Origin: Blautia hansenii
GTDB lineage: Bacteria > Bacillota > Clostridia > Lachnospirales > Lachnospiraceae
DNA length: 47,963 bases
NCBI RefSeq assembly: GCF_013304445.1
Contig: NZ_JAAITA010000022.1
Span: 1 to 47,963, forward strand
Reading direction: 5' to 3'
Part shown: positions 31,690-40,965 of the stretch, piece by piece
Position numbering within the stretch: position 1 is the stretch's first letter
Layout of the letters: every line of letters starts with the position of its first letter
Made by a program: the position numbers and the translations under genes
Notes under the pieces: generated by a model
Seen by the model: only the letters and a program-made list of their open reading frames with translations
What the model was told of the DNA's origin: nothing
Databases searched by the model: none

Positions 31690-34161
31690 TTAATGCAGAC
31701 GACCAAACGCCATAAAATGTTCCTGCCAGTAAGCACTTGCAATGCTGGTATACTGGACAGGCTTGCCACAGTGGATCATCATGTTATTGCCGACATAGAT
31801 TCCCACATGGCTTGCTCCCGGTGTGTCATAGGTTCCCTGGAAGAAGATCAGATCTCCCGGCTTTGCCTCCGATAGAGATACCTGCGAACAGTGTGACCGC
31901 AGCTCATCTGCAGTACATCTTCCGACATTCCATCCATTTCCACAGTTATTGATAACCCAGCTCACAAAACCGGAACAGTCAAAACCACTTGGGGAATAAC
32001 CGCCCCATACATATGGAACACCCAGATATTTTTCTGCTTCCTGTATCATTTTTGCAAACTGTGGATCAGATAAAGCATCTGCCGGTATGTCATAACCAAA
32101 TCCACTGCTTCCGGTGGGTATGCTGTTTAGATCAAACAGATAATCACGGTTGCCGTAATATTTGTTATACGCATCGTAGCGTTCCTGTTCTTCCTCTGTC
32201 ATACGGCTCCTTAACACGGCATCCAGGCTGTGGTTTGTCATCGTCACATCCAGACGGTTCACCTCTTTTGTAGTCGTGACCTGCACTTCCTGGTTTCCAT
32301 TGCTGTCTGCTATGTAGGCTTCCCATGTCTGGTGTCCATGTGCGGATGCCGCCGCATGATTGTCATAGTAAACATCGAACTGTACCCCATATCTTGCGAA
32401 CGCTCCGGTATCTTCTACTACATATTCCACACCGTTCATGACTACATGGGTCCCGATCGGCACAAATGGATTCGCCGCATCCACGGCAATCGTATGGTTT
32501 GCTGTCGGCATTGCCCCACTGGCTGTCGGTCCGCCACTCCACTGGCCACAGCAGATCGGGCAGTTACAGTACCCACTTGTCACAACCAGTCCCAAGGACT
32601 CCCCTACCCGGACAGTCTTGGTTTCTGTAACTGTTTCTCTGGTAGAGTCTGTGGTGATTCCATACTGCTGTCGGAAGATCTCCTTAATCTCCTCTGCCAC
32701 TTCATCGTAAGTGAAGCCGCCGTATTTTACCGTAAGATAAGAGATCAACTGATATGGGTTATGACCGATCTCATCAATCTGGTACCGGTATTCGTCATAA
32801 TCCGGATGGGTGGATTCCATCTGATTGATCTGTGTATTCAGTGCTTCTTCCAAGGCACGGTACGCATTTTCAGTGGCATAAATATCTTCATCCGTACTGG
32901 AATAGCTGGTAGAGATGATTGCTGAAGAAGCTCCCTGCAAAGATGCCGTACAGCTGGTAAAACTGGCTGCGATCAGCACAAAGATCAGAGCAAAGACAGC
33001 TACCGTGGCAAAAATCCCCCGGTTCTGTGCCGCCACCATCTTGACGGCATCTTTCGCTTTTTCCGTAAACTTCTGTGCGGAAGTGATCGCTGCATCCTTT
33101 ACTTTTTTACTCTGTCTGGCTGCCTGATACTGCTTCTGGTAACGCTTCTTCTGAAAGAGTTTCTGCAGGGCAGATTTCTTTTTCTTCTCTGCTTCTCTTT
33201 TCACTGCGTCCTTCGCTTCATTTCCATAGGCAGTCTCAAATATCAGCCTGCTCCTTTCTGCTTCATCCAGGACGCTTTCTTTTAATCTCCGGGATTCTTC
33301 CCTTCGCCCTTTCAGCCGTTCCCGCATGTAGATGGATTTCCTTGCAAGGCTTTCCCCGACAAGCTCTGCCCGGTGTGCCCCTTCCACTGCCGCATTTTCA
33401 TCCTCTTCTTCGTGCGTTTTCCAGTGTGCTGCTGTGACTGCCGCATCTTTGACTGCCGATGCCGGATTCCGGATACCGATCCCGGCACCATGTACCATGC
33501 CGTCACCCTCATCACCAAAAGACAGACGGGAAACTTTTTTCCGCTGTTCCTTCAGCACCCGTTCCCTTTTGGACTTGCCTTTGATCTCCTCGTGGAACTT
33601 ATCCAGGGAATCTTCCATCACTTCGGAAGTTTCCCGGTAACGGGCAGATTCTCTTTTGGCTGCTTTTTCTTCTCTGGAAGTCTCCTTTTCCTTCCTTCTT
33701 TCCTTTGCAGCATAATCCCTGACCATCTTTTTCTTCCGAAGATCCCGGCTGTCTGCAACTGTCTCCAGATATGCCCGTTCCCCTCTTGGCTGTCCACGGA
33801 TACTCTCTGTACGAAAGGCAGATTTGGGGTTCTCGCTGCTATCGTCTGTAAGCCCCTCTTCTACATCCGCATCAGTTGCTATATCTTGTTCATCATCCAA
33901 TATATCTGCATGTTCCCTACTATATCTGGGTTTTCTGGAACTCTGCTCCGGCTGTTCCATCTCCCGTTCTTCTTTCAGCCGTTCATGTCTGCGTTTACTA
34001 AAATCCAGTTCCTCTTTCTTCTCACTGCGGGAAATCTCGGTATCCGTATCCCGCCCGGTGATCCTTTTTTCTTCCTTGTTCCGGAGGTTTTCTTCCCGCA
34101 GTCCATCCCGGCTCATTTTCTGGACGGTTTTATCTCTCGCCTTATACTCATGCTCCTGCAA
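31690..34161 (-). CDS. CD1108-type conjugation protein with NlpC/P60 peptidase
   Basis: The protein has 823 residues with a TTG start at 34161 (QEHEYKARDKTVQKMSRDGL), preceded by AAAGGGG. The first 390 residues are very charged and probably disordered. One membrane helix follows (GIFATVAVFALIFVLIAASF). A 3D-type domain (SGYCNCPICCGQWSGG, AVDAANPFVPIGTHV) is outside the membrane. The C-terminal NlpC/P60 domain has GVPYVWGGYSPSGFDCSGF with the catalytic Cys near residue 728, and SHVGIYVG with the His. It should open peptidoglycan for the conjugation channel. It is intact and lies downstream of the VirB4-like gene as in Tn1549-type elements. Confidence 0.9.
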   Translation of the reverse strand: MQEHEYKARDKTVQKMSRDGLREENLRNKEEKRITGRDTDTEISRSEKKEELDFSKRRHERLKEEREMEQPEQSSRKPRYSREHADILDDEQDIATDADVEEGLTDDSSENPKSAFRTESIRGQPRGERAYLETVADSRDLRKKKMVRDYAAKERRKEKETSREEKAAKRESARYRETSEVMEDSLDKFHEEIKGKSKRERVLKEQRKKVSRLSFGDEGDGMVHGAGIGIRNPASAVKDAAVTAAHWKTHEEEDENAAVEGAHRAELVGESLARKSIYMRERLKGRREESRRLKESVLDEAERSRLIFETAYGNEAKDAVKREAEKKKKSALQKLFQKKRYQKQYQAARQSKKVKDAAITSAQKFTEKAKDAVKMVAAQNRGIFATVAVFALIFVLIAASFTSCTASLQGASSAIISTSYSSTDEDIYATENAYRALEEALNTQINQMESTHPDYDEYRYQIDEIGHNPYQLISYLTVKYGGFTYDEVAEEIKEIFRQQYGITTDSTRETVTETKTVRVGESLGLVVTSGYCNCPICCGQWSGGPTASGAMPTANHTIAVDAANPFVPIGTHVVMNGVEYVVEDTGAFARYGVQFDVYYDNHAAASAHGHQTWEAYIADSNGNQEVQVTTTKEVNRLDVTMTNHSLDAVLRSRMTEEEQERYDAYNKYYGNRDYLFDLNSIPTGSSGFGYDIPADALSDPQFAKMIQEAEKYLGVPYVWGGYSPSGFDCSGFVSWVINNCGNGWNVGRCTADELRSHCSQVSLSEAKPGDLIFFQGTYDTPGASHVGIYVGNNMMIHCGKPVQYTSIASAYWQEHFMAFGRLH

Positions 34162-34193
34162 CTTTGACCATCCCCTTTACTGCTTTGTCCCGG

Positions 34194-34520
34194 TTATTCT
34201 GTCTTATCCTGATAGTCCTCCCATTTCTCCAACACTTCATCTGCCATCCCTGCAATGGAATCCGTCAGCTTGTCTGTCATTCGCTCACTTAAAGTTCCCC
34301 TTACAGCCAGACAAGATGTAATTCCCATGAAATCAATCAGTTCCGCCAGATAGATAAGGTCATCCATCATTTCATCAGCCGTCACTTTTTCCTTTGTGTC
34401 CTTTTCCATTTTCAAAATCTCCTTTTCATTGTCTGCACAGATTCTTTCTGCAAATATGCAGCAAGGTTCGCCGCTGCATCTCTCCATGTTTCTGTAATCT
34501 TCCATCTTGTAATCCTCCAT
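34194..34520 (-). CDS. Small hypothetical protein between the VirB4-like and NlpC/P60 genes
   Basis: The ORF encodes 108 residues from ATG 34520. Alternative starts are the sixth codon (34505, GGAGG upstream) and Met 38 (34409, AAGGAG 9 bases upstream). The N-terminal part has several Cys (MERCSGEPCCIFAERICADN). The rest is helical and acidic (ADEMMDDLIYLAELIDFMGI). No family is recognised with certainty. The good internal ribosome binding site means the shorter 71-residue form may be the main product. It lies in the transfer operon after a hairpin terminator. Confidence 0.6.
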   Translation of the reverse strand: MEDYKMEDYRNMERCSGEPCCIFAERICADNEKEILKMEKDTKEKVTADEMMDDLIYLAELIDFMGITSCLAVRGTLSERMTDKLTDSIAGMADEVLEKWEDYQDKTE

Positions 34521-34540
34521 GATTTCCGGGCAGAAAAATT

Positions 34541-34560
34541 GCCGGAAGTATTCCTCCGGC
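34541..34560 (-). terminator. Hairpin after the VirB4-like gene
   Basis: GCCGGA (34541-34546) and TCCGGC (34555-34560) pair around AGTATTCC. On the minus strand AATTTTTCT follows. It is short, so it may be a partial terminator or an RNA processing site inside the operon. Confidence 0.55.
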
Positions 34561-34599
34561 TCATCCTCTACTCTGTTTTATTTTGTTTCGTTTATTTCT

Positions 34600-37419
34600 T
34601 TAATCGTCCCGTTCTCCGATACCAAGTTTCTTACGCTTTTCCACCTCATCCGGCTTAGAAGTCATCAGGGCATACAGCATCAGGGAATTATCAAACTTAT
34701 CCTTGAACGGGATAATGGTACTGCCATAAAAGACCAGTCCCTCACCTTCCCCGCTGTTCGTTACATAAGAAAGCTGGTGAGGGGAAATGTTGAGCTGTTT
34801 TGCAAGGATCTGTCTGTCACCAGATGCCTGGTTGAGCATCAGGATAAAGTCCGAGTTTTCAAAGATGTTCTCAATCTCCCGGCTGGCTAACAGGTCTTTT
34901 ACGTTCTGTGTGATACCCGTAGGGATACCACCCCATTTACGGAAACGCTTCCAGATCTCCACACTGTATGCTGCCGTCTGCTCCTCTTTTAAGAGCAGAT
35001 GGAACTCATCAATGTAATATCTGGTACTCTTATTCGCAGAACGGTTGACCGTTACCCTGTTCCACACCTGGTCCTGCACGATCAGCATACCCAGTTTTTT
35101 CAGCTGTTTTCCCAGATCCTTAATGTCAAAACATACGATACGGTTACTCAGTTCCACGTTGGTTCTATGGTTAAACACTTTTAAGGAACCATTGACATAA
35201 ATCTCCAGTGCCGTTGCCAGACGCTGTGCTTCCTGCTCTTTCTGATTACGGAGAAGATTATATAAATCCTCTAAGATCGGCATTTTTTCCGGTACCGGGT
35301 CAGAAAGGAAATCCTGATAGACCAGCCTTACGCATCGGTCAATGACGGTCTTTTCAACCGGCTCCAGTCCGTTCTTTCCGCCTACTACCAGCTCACAAAG
35401 AGACAGGATGAAGTCCGATTTTAAGGAAAGCGGGTCATCATCGTCAGCGTAATCCAGGTTAATATCCATCGGATTGATATAATCGTGGCTGGTCGGGGAA
35501 ATACGGATCACCTGGCCATGAAATGCCCGGACTAACGGATAATACTCCCCCTCCGGGTCACAGACGATAATGTCATCTTTCGTCACGATAAATGCATTTG
35601 CAATCTCTCGTTTTGCCGCAAACGACTTACCGGAACCCGGTGTACCAAGAATCAGTCCGTTCGGGTTCTTCAGTTTCTTCCTGTCTGCCATGATAAGGTT
35701 ATTGGACAGGGCATTTAATCCATAATAAATAGATTCCCCAGCCATAAATAATTCCTGTGTGGTAAACGGGACAAAAATTGCCGTGGATGTCGTTGTCAGT
35801 GCCCGTTTGATCGGTACAAAATTCACCGCAAGCGGCAGGCAGCTCATCAGTCCCGTCTCCTGCTGGTAATCCAGCCGTTTCAATGCACAGTTATATTTCT
35901 GTGCGATACCGGCAGTCTGGAACACCACATTTTCCAGTTCCTGTCTGGTCGGTGCAGTATTTAAGAACAATGCTGTTACAAGGAACATTCGCTCATTTCT
36001 GGACTGTAGATCTTCCAGAAGCCTTTTTGCTTCCCCACCGTATGTATTTAAGTCCGAAGGGATAATGTCCATGTCATAGCCTGCCCGGACTGCTTTTTTC
36101 TGTTCCTCGATCTTCATACGGTTAATATCCGTCACCTTGCTTTTTACCAGCTTGATTGCCTTCATCTGGTCGATGGACTGGATATGGAAATTCACCATCA
36201 GGTTGCTGTCCATCTCCAAAAACTCTGCCAGCATCTTGTCGGTAAGTTCCGGTGCAAGGATCTGTAAATAGGAAACAGCTCCCATCGTGCCGCCCATCTC
36301 AAAATCTTTTCCACTCTTAAATACAAAACTGGTCGGTGCGACATAATCCTTGGTACTAAGCCCTGTCCGAAGCACATCATCATAAGAGAAATGGAACGGA
36401 ACTTTGCTGTCCTGGTTAAAGGTTTCATACATGATCTGTAACCGTTCCTCCCCATTCAGCGGATAAGCAGATACCCCAAGAATCTTAAAATTGTTCAGAA
36501 TATCCGACTCGATACGTTCCAGTTTTGGTCGTGCTTCCCGGATATTCTCCGCTTCAATCCCAAATGTGATATATTTGGTACGCATCAGCCCGTTATTTCC
36601 TTTTGCCAACTGATTATTAAGCATCTGGGCAAACTCCATACGCAGGTCATCAAATTCATCTTCCTGCGGATTGATATGAATGACTTTCTCATACTCTGCC
36701 ATGTTGCTGTGCTGGTTGATAAAGGACAGCTGAAAATGAATTGTGCTGTCAAAGTAATTCAGGAAATCACACCAGTTTTCAAAGATGGCGTTCTTATCTT
36801 CATTCTGTGCCAGCTGATAGTTGATGTCATAAAAACGGATCGTCTTGGAATAAAACTTGTCCTGCACCCGACAGATACCGTCCCTTCCCATCTCATGGTA
36901 TGGAATCGACTGCTGTGCAGTGATCCTTTTATCCCTGGCACTATCCGATGTTTTCTTTCCTGTTCCACTGCTTTTCGTTCCGGAAACCGCTTTTCCTGCC
37001 GGACGCTGCCCCGGCGGTGCTGCGGCAGGTCTGTTCTTTTTCTTCTTCGCATTTTTCTTTGCGTCACGCACTGCCTGCTTTTCTGCTTTGGCTGCCAGTT
37101 TTGCTTCCTTTTTCGCATTTTTCTTATCCGCTTTTTCATGTTCCTTATGCAGTTTTTCTTCATATTTCTGTGCCCTTTTGAGGGCTTTCTTTTCCCTGCG
37201 TGTCAGTTTCCGGTTCGGTCTGCGGACACCTCTTTGGCGTTCCAGTGCTTCATACCCTGTCACCATTGGCTCATCGTGCAGTCTGCCACTTACTGATTTC
37301 TTTTTCATTGCGGGGTCTGGAAGTTCTTCTTCTCCATCCTCCTCATCCAGCCAGTAATCATCCGGATATAATTCATCTAAGCTCTGTGGCGGCTGTCTAT
37401 CGTTTTTTCTTTTTAACAC
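34600..37419 (-). CDS. VirB4-like conjugation ATPase
   Basis: The protein has 939 residues with a GTG start at 37419 inside the end of the prgI gene (23-base overlap). The first 160 residues are very basic and low-complexity (KKNAKKEAKLAAKAEKQAVR). The ATPase domain has Walker A LGTPGSGKSFAAK near residue 596, and IIVCDPEGEYYPLV follows as in VirB4/TraE. RYYIDEFHLLLKEEQT is the Walker B region. VirB4 proteins power assembly and transport of the type IV secretion channel at the inner face of the membrane. It is complete. The Lys/Ala-rich N-terminal extension is typical of this ICE class. Confidence 0.93.
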   Translation of the reverse strand: MLKRKNDRQPPQSLDELYPDDYWLDEEDGEEELPDPAMKKKSVSGRLHDEPMVTGYEALERQRGVRRPNRKLTRREKKALKRAQKYEEKLHKEHEKADKKNAKKEAKLAAKAEKQAVRDAKKNAKKKKNRPAAAPPGQRPAGKAVSGTKSSGTGKKTSDSARDKRITAQQSIPYHEMGRDGICRVQDKFYSKTIRFYDINYQLAQNEDKNAIFENWCDFLNYFDSTIHFQLSFINQHSNMAEYEKVIHINPQEDEFDDLRMEFAQMLNNQLAKGNNGLMRTKYITFGIEAENIREARPKLERIESDILNNFKILGVSAYPLNGEERLQIMYETFNQDSKVPFHFSYDDVLRTGLSTKDYVAPTSFVFKSGKDFEMGGTMGAVSYLQILAPELTDKMLAEFLEMDSNLMVNFHIQSIDQMKAIKLVKSKVTDINRMKIEEQKKAVRAGYDMDIIPSDLNTYGGEAKRLLEDLQSRNERMFLVTALFLNTAPTRQELENVVFQTAGIAQKYNCALKRLDYQQETGLMSCLPLAVNFVPIKRALTTTSTAIFVPFTTQELFMAGESIYYGLNALSNNLIMADRKKLKNPNGLILGTPGSGKSFAAKREIANAFIVTKDDIIVCDPEGEYYPLVRAFHGQVIRISPTSHDYINPMDINLDYADDDDPLSLKSDFILSLCELVVGGKNGLEPVEKTVIDRCVRLVYQDFLSDPVPEKMPILEDLYNLLRNQKEQEAQRLATALEIYVNGSLKVFNHRTNVELSNRIVCFDIKDLGKQLKKLGMLIVQDQVWNRVTVNRSANKSTRYYIDEFHLLLKEEQTAAYSVEIWKRFRKWGGIPTGITQNVKDLLASREIENIFENSDFILMLNQASGDRQILAKQLNISPHQLSYVTNSGEGEGLVFYGSTIIPFKDKFDNSLMLYALMTSKPDEVEKRKKLGIGERDD

Positions 37420-37771
37420 CCTTCGTTCCCCCTTTCTTCTTTCTGACCACGGTATACTTTTTCTCGTACATATTTTCCATCTGGTACTTGCGTACCGGAG
37501 GACGGATAAATTTTACGGTGATCATGTTTTTTAAGACCTTTTCTAACGGAAGTCCATCCTTCTCATACATGGCAAACAAAAATGCCGGAAGCATAAGAAG
37601 GCACATCCCGGTCGCTGCGTTACTGGAACCAATGATTCCCCTGCTTAAGAAATAAAACGGAAGCCCTACTGCCGCCGCAATCCCAAAGCAGATTAGCTGC
37701 CGTTTCGTCAGGTTGAAAATGATCTTATTCTTGACCTTGGTTAAGTCTTTAGGCACAGATACAAATGCCAT
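37397..37771 (-). CDS. PrgI family membrane protein
   Basis: The protein has 124 residues, MAFVSVPKDLTKVKNKIIFN, then two membrane segments (RQLICFGIAAAVGLPFYFLS and TGMCLLMLPAFLFAMYEKDG). It ends with a basic tail (VVRKKKGGTKGVKKKKR). PrgI proteins are VirB3-like parts of Gram-positive conjugation machines and regularly precede the VirB4-type ATPase. The 3' end overlaps the GTG start of the ATPase gene, so translation is probably coupled. Confidence 0.9.
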   Translation of the reverse strand: MAFVSVPKDLTKVKNKIIFNLTKRQLICFGIAAAVGLPFYFLSRGIIGSSNAATGMCLLMLPAFLFAMYEKDGLPLEKVLKNMITVKFIRPPVRKYQMENMYEKKYTVVRKKKGGTKGVKKKKR

Positions 37772-37788
37772 TGCCAGTTCCTCCTTTC

Positions 37789-38658
37789 TTAGTGGGCGTT
37801 AAAGATACTGCGGGCAAAGTTTCCTGTTTTCATCAGACTGAAACACAGGATCACCGTGTATGCCATCACGCCGAACAATGCAGAATGTATGTTATCTGAC
37901 ATCTGGATGTTTGCGACCAGGACCGCATAGATTCCCACGCAGACCATCATAAAAAATCCCTGGAATGCCAGTGCAAACAATCCACGAAGATAGTTGTTCC
38001 CGATCTGCCCCCATTCCCGGTTGGACATGGTTGCAAACGGGATCGCTCCAACGGACGAATAGAGATAAATCTCAATCATACGTCCATACAAAATCACTGT
38101 AATAAAGACTGAGATAATCTTCATACACAGGCTTACAAGCATCGTTTCCAGTGCCAGTATGACAAGTTCACCAATCTCCATAGATTCCATCGCTGTCTCC
38201 ATCGTAGAGATCATCGTATCTATATTGATCGCTGTATCAGAACTGATAACCCCAGCTGCCCGGCTGACTACGGACTGCCCGACATCAAATACCGCCATCG
38301 TGATCGTAAAGGTATGGCTGACAATCCAGACTGCCACCCACATCTTGAAAAAGTATTTAAAGAACATCCAGGTGTCGATGTCGTGCATGTTGTTCTTTTC
38401 CGTCAACATGGAGATCAGCTCATAACAAAGTACAAATGTGATAATCATACCGGCAATCGGTACAATGACCGACTCGGAAAGATTCTGTATCATGCTGTAA
38501 ATGCTGCCATTCCAGCCCTGCGGTGTCTGCCCAACCTGAGCAGCAATCTGACCGGTCTTTTCATTGACATCGGTATACATTGTTGTCAGGTTGGAACTTA
38601 CCATGCCTGTCAGAAGATTCCTCATCCATTCTTCAATCGCTTCAAATATCCGATCCAT
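37789..38658 (-). CDS. VirB6/TrbL-like membrane protein of the conjugation pore
   Basis: The protein has 289 residues with a periplasm-like N-terminus (MDRIFEAIEEWMRNLLTGMV) and several membrane helices: VIVPIAGMIITFVLCYELIS, FFKYFFKMWVAVWIVSHTFT, ILALETMLVSLCMKIISVFI and GFFMMVCVGIYAVLVANIQM. The composition and position between Maff2 and PrgI fit the CD1110-type VirB6/TrbL-like protein of Tn1549-type ICEs. It probably forms the inner-membrane part of the channel. The ribosome binding site AGGAGGG precedes the ATG. It is intact. Confidence 0.88.
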   Translation of the reverse strand: MDRIFEAIEEWMRNLLTGMVSSNLTTMYTDVNEKTGQIAAQVGQTPQGWNGSIYSMIQNLSESVIVPIAGMIITFVLCYELISMLTEKNNMHDIDTWMFFKYFFKMWVAVWIVSHTFTITMAVFDVGQSVVSRAAGVISSDTAINIDTMISTMETAMESMEIGELVILALETMLVSLCMKIISVFITVILYGRMIEIYLYSSVGAIPFATMSNREWGQIGNNYLRGLFALAFQGFFMMVCVGIYAVLVANIQMSDNIHSALFGVMAYTVILCFSLMKTGNFARSIFNAH

Positions 38659-38681
38659 GAGTCATCTCCCTCCTGCTTCTC

Positions 38682-38768
38682 TCAGCTGAACAATCCGGAC
38701 AGTAACGGTACCAGCTGGGTGCCGATCAGAACGACACCGCCTCCTGCCATCAGCTGTTTTATCCCTAA
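38682..38768 (-). pseudogene. 3' remnant of a Maff2-family gene, cut by IME2
   Basis: The frame reads KQLMAGGGVVLIGTQLVPLL, then SGLFS and a TGA at 38682-38684. This is the conserved end of Maff2-family small membrane proteins (pilin-like size) that lie directly upstream of the VirB6-like gene in these ICEs. Upstream of the GIK codons an in-frame TAA occurs in IME2 sequence, so the N-terminal half is missing here and is expected beyond the far end of IME2. The gene is disrupted unless IME2 excises. Confidence 0.75.
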
Positions 38769-38855
38769 TTAGGAGTAAAACCTTGCTCGATGGCGGGCGG
38801 CGGCGTACAAAAAATCTATATGGTGTTGTTAAGAGAACCGTCCCGGCGGGACAGG

Positions 38856-40526
38856 TCAGGCAGTGACCTGTTCCACCTCCGGGATGGGTTTGAGATTAAA
38901 ATGAATTTCGATAGAAATGTGTCTTGTTTTATCTTCGTCAATGCGTTCATGCACGACGATTTCTTTGATTAAGCGGTTGAGGGTGGCTGCGTCCAGCTCT
39001 GTGATGTTGGCATATTCCTGAATGGCTTCCACCCATTGTTTTGCGTCATTGGCAAGCTGGATTTCATCGGACAGCCGCTTTCTGCCCTCGGACACTCTGG
39101 TTTTAAGCTCCGTCTGCTCGGTCTGTGTCTTTTCCAACATGGTGTTGAAATTCTGCTCACTGATACGCCCTGCAATCATATCCTCATAAAGCCGCATTAC
39201 CATTTTGTCCAGAACCTCAATCCGTTCTTCGTCCCTTGTAAGGGAGCGTTCCATTGCTTCCCGCTGTTCCCGCTGCTCTGCTTCACAGGTATTGGTCAGG
39301 CGGTCGGCAACCGCTTCCCCGTCCATCAGGGCAGCTCTGGCACATTCCCGGATTTTCCGCAGCACATGGCTGTAAAGGGTGTCATAATCAATCCGGTGCT
39401 GGGTGCAGTGGTTTTTTCCAAAGGCGTTGTAGGTCTTGCAGGAATAAATCCGCTGGGGATGTTTTGCGTTTGTGTAGCGTACCGTCAGCGACTTCCCACA
39501 CTCGCCGCATTTTAACAGTCCGGCAAACAGGCTGATTTCATTGGTCTGCCCCGGACGCTGACGGGATTTCAGCTTGTTCTGCACAATGTCAAAGCTCATG
39601 CGGTCAATCAGCGGTTCATGCTGTCCCTCCACCACAATCCAGTCCTCCGGCTTCTTTTCCCCTATCGTGCCGATTTTGAAGCGGTAGTCCTTTTTCTGGG
39701 AAGCAATCGCCCCAGTGTAGACGGGATTCATCAAAAGGTCTTTGATAACGGAGAAGTCCCACATATACCGCCCGTTTTCCGGGTCTTTCTTTTCCCATTT
39801 TGTGCTGGTATTGCGAAGCCCCCGTTCCCGGTTCCACCATGTGGGGCAGGGGATTTTTTCTTCCTCCAGCCGTCTGCGGATATAGTTGGGACCATGACCA
39901 TTTAGGGCATATCCGAAAATCAGCCGCACAATCGGGGCGGTTTCCTCATCAATGAGCAGATGGTTTTTGTCCTCCGGGTCTTTCCGATACCCAAACGGGG
40001 CAAGACACCCGGTAAACTGTCCTTTCTGCGCTTTCAGAAGATAAGAGGAATGGACTTTCTTGGAAATATCCTTGCTGTACATCTCGTTCAGGATATTCTT
40101 GAACGGGGCAATATCGTTGTTATCCCGCAGGGTGTCGATACCGTCATTCATGGCGATATAGCGGACACCATTTCTTGGAAAAAAGTCCTCAATCAAATGC
40201 CCGGTTTGCAGATAGTTACGCCCCAGTCGGCTGAGGTCTTTCGTGATGACAAGGTTGATTTGCCTGCGCTCAATGGCTCTCAACATTCTCTGTAAATCAG
40301 GACGCTCCATATTAAGACCTGTGAAGCCATCGTCCTGATAGACTGCCACAACCTCCCATCCCTGCTTTTCGCAGTATTTTTCTAGCATATCCCGCTGGTT
40401 TGCGATACTGGCACTTTCGCCTTGCAGGTCATCGTCCTTTGACAGCCTGCAATAGACCGCCGCACGATAACCCCCGGCAAGTGCTTTTCCGATTGTTCTA
40501 TATTCCATTTCGTTCATCATAGCCAT
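38856..40526 (-). CDS. Large serine recombinase of IME2
   Basis: The protein has 556 residues. The catalytic domain has YCRLSKDDDLQGESASIANQ with the nucleophilic Ser near residue 24, then TKDLSRLGRNYLQTGHLIED. The recombinase domain has CLAPFGYRKDPEDKNH and FSVIKDLLMNPVYTGAIASQ. The zinc ribbon is CGECGKSLTVRY with a second pair, CKTYNAFGKNHC. A coiled coil (RDEERIEVLDKMVMRLYEDM) and a C-terminal region follow. It belongs to the same broad family as the IME1 enzyme but lacks that enzyme's extra C-terminal zinc finger. It is the gene nearest the left end, as expected for an integrase. It appears intact. Confidence 0.95.
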   Translation of the reverse strand: MAMMNEMEYRTIGKALAGGYRAAVYCRLSKDDDLQGESASIANQRDMLEKYCEKQGWEVVAVYQDDGFTGLNMERPDLQRMLRAIERRQINLVITKDLSRLGRNYLQTGHLIEDFFPRNGVRYIAMNDGIDTLRDNNDIAPFKNILNEMYSKDISKKVHSSYLLKAQKGQFTGCLAPFGYRKDPEDKNHLLIDEETAPIVRLIFGYALNGHGPNYIRRRLEEEKIPCPTWWNRERGLRNTSTKWEKKDPENGRYMWDFSVIKDLLMNPVYTGAIASQKKDYRFKIGTIGEKKPEDWIVVEGQHEPLIDRMSFDIVQNKLKSRQRPGQTNEISLFAGLLKCGECGKSLTVRYTNAKHPQRIYSCKTYNAFGKNHCTQHRIDYDTLYSHVLRKIRECARAALMDGEAVADRLTNTCEAEQREQREAMERSLTRDEERIEVLDKMVMRLYEDMIAGRISEQNFNTMLEKTQTEQTELKTRVSEGRKRLSDEIQLANDAKQWVEAIQEYANITELDAATLNRLIKEIVVHERIDEDKTRHISIEIHFNLKPIPEVEQVTA

Positions 40527-40724
40527 TTACCCACACAATCCAGACGGTATCTGGCTCTTTTGAACCTCATCTTCATTATAGCCTATATCTTTCTTTTTAG
40601 CAAGATATTCTTTTGTATTTGTCTTTCCGTATTTCTGGGAAATCAGGCTGACGAACACATCGGTGGCGTCCAGCTCCCCGTCAAATACAGTGGTCACATG
40701 AATCTCTGTTTTGTTTTTTGCCAT
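40527..40724 (-). CDS. Small conserved protein upstream of the IME2 recombinase
   Basis: The protein has 65 residues, MAKNKTEIHVTTVFDGELDA, then TDVFVSLISQKYGKTNTKEY. GGAGG lies before the ATG. Its stop abuts the recombinase start, so translation is coupled. The VTTVFDG...FVSLIS part resembles the small protein before the IME1 recombinase (ISREYVG...FVPIIS). A role in recombination control is a guess based on position. No confident family name. Confidence 0.7.
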   Translation of the reverse strand: MAKNKTEIHVTTVFDGELDATDVFVSLISQKYGKTNTKEYLAKKKDIGYNEDEVQKSQIPSGLCG

Positions 40725-40768
40725 AGGCAGTTATCCTCCATACATGAAAACAGCCAGACAGAGGGTGT

Positions 40769-40955
40769 CGGCAACGAAGTCCGGCAACGGGCTTCAAAAG
40801 ACCTTGCAAACAATCTCAATCTGGCGATGGTTACTATTTATACTTTTCTTTTATTTTTCTGTTGTTTTGGTTGTTATAAGGGAGAAAAGCCCAGAAATAA
40901 GGGATTTTCCCCGGCAACCGGCTCGGCAACGGGATAGCAACAGGGGGTGCAACGG
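40769..40955 (+). repeat. Iteron-like CGGCAACGGG repeats
   Basis: Six related copies of (CGG)CAAC(GGG) occur: CGGCAACG (40769-40776), CCGGCAACGGG (40781-40791), CCGGCAAC (40911-40918), CGGCAACGGG (40924-40933), GCAACAGGG (40937-40945) and TGCAACGGG (40948-40956). They occupy the only gene-free gap near the VapE-like and primase genes, together with an AT-rich core (40830-40880). This is the expected make-up of a replication origin. Confidence 0.55.
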
Positions 40956-40965
40956 GCTGTCATTA

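Larger units (their letters stand above)
2698..38768. mobile_element. Part of a Tn1549/CTn-type ICE, interrupted by two IMEs
   Basis: The gene order on the minus strand is the conserved transfer module of Tn1549-like Firmicutes ICEs: Maff2, VirB6-like, PrgI, VirB4-like, CD1108-type NlpC/P60, DUF4315, DUF4366, topoisomerase III, methylase-SNF2 helicase, then ArdC/YodL proteins. IME1 interrupts the helicase gene and IME2 interrupts the Maff2 gene. The coupling protein, relaxase and integrase expected upstream of Maff2 are absent because the window ends inside IME2. The downstream ICE end is not resolved; the operon terminator at 2698-2740 is used only as a marker. Confidence 0.85.
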
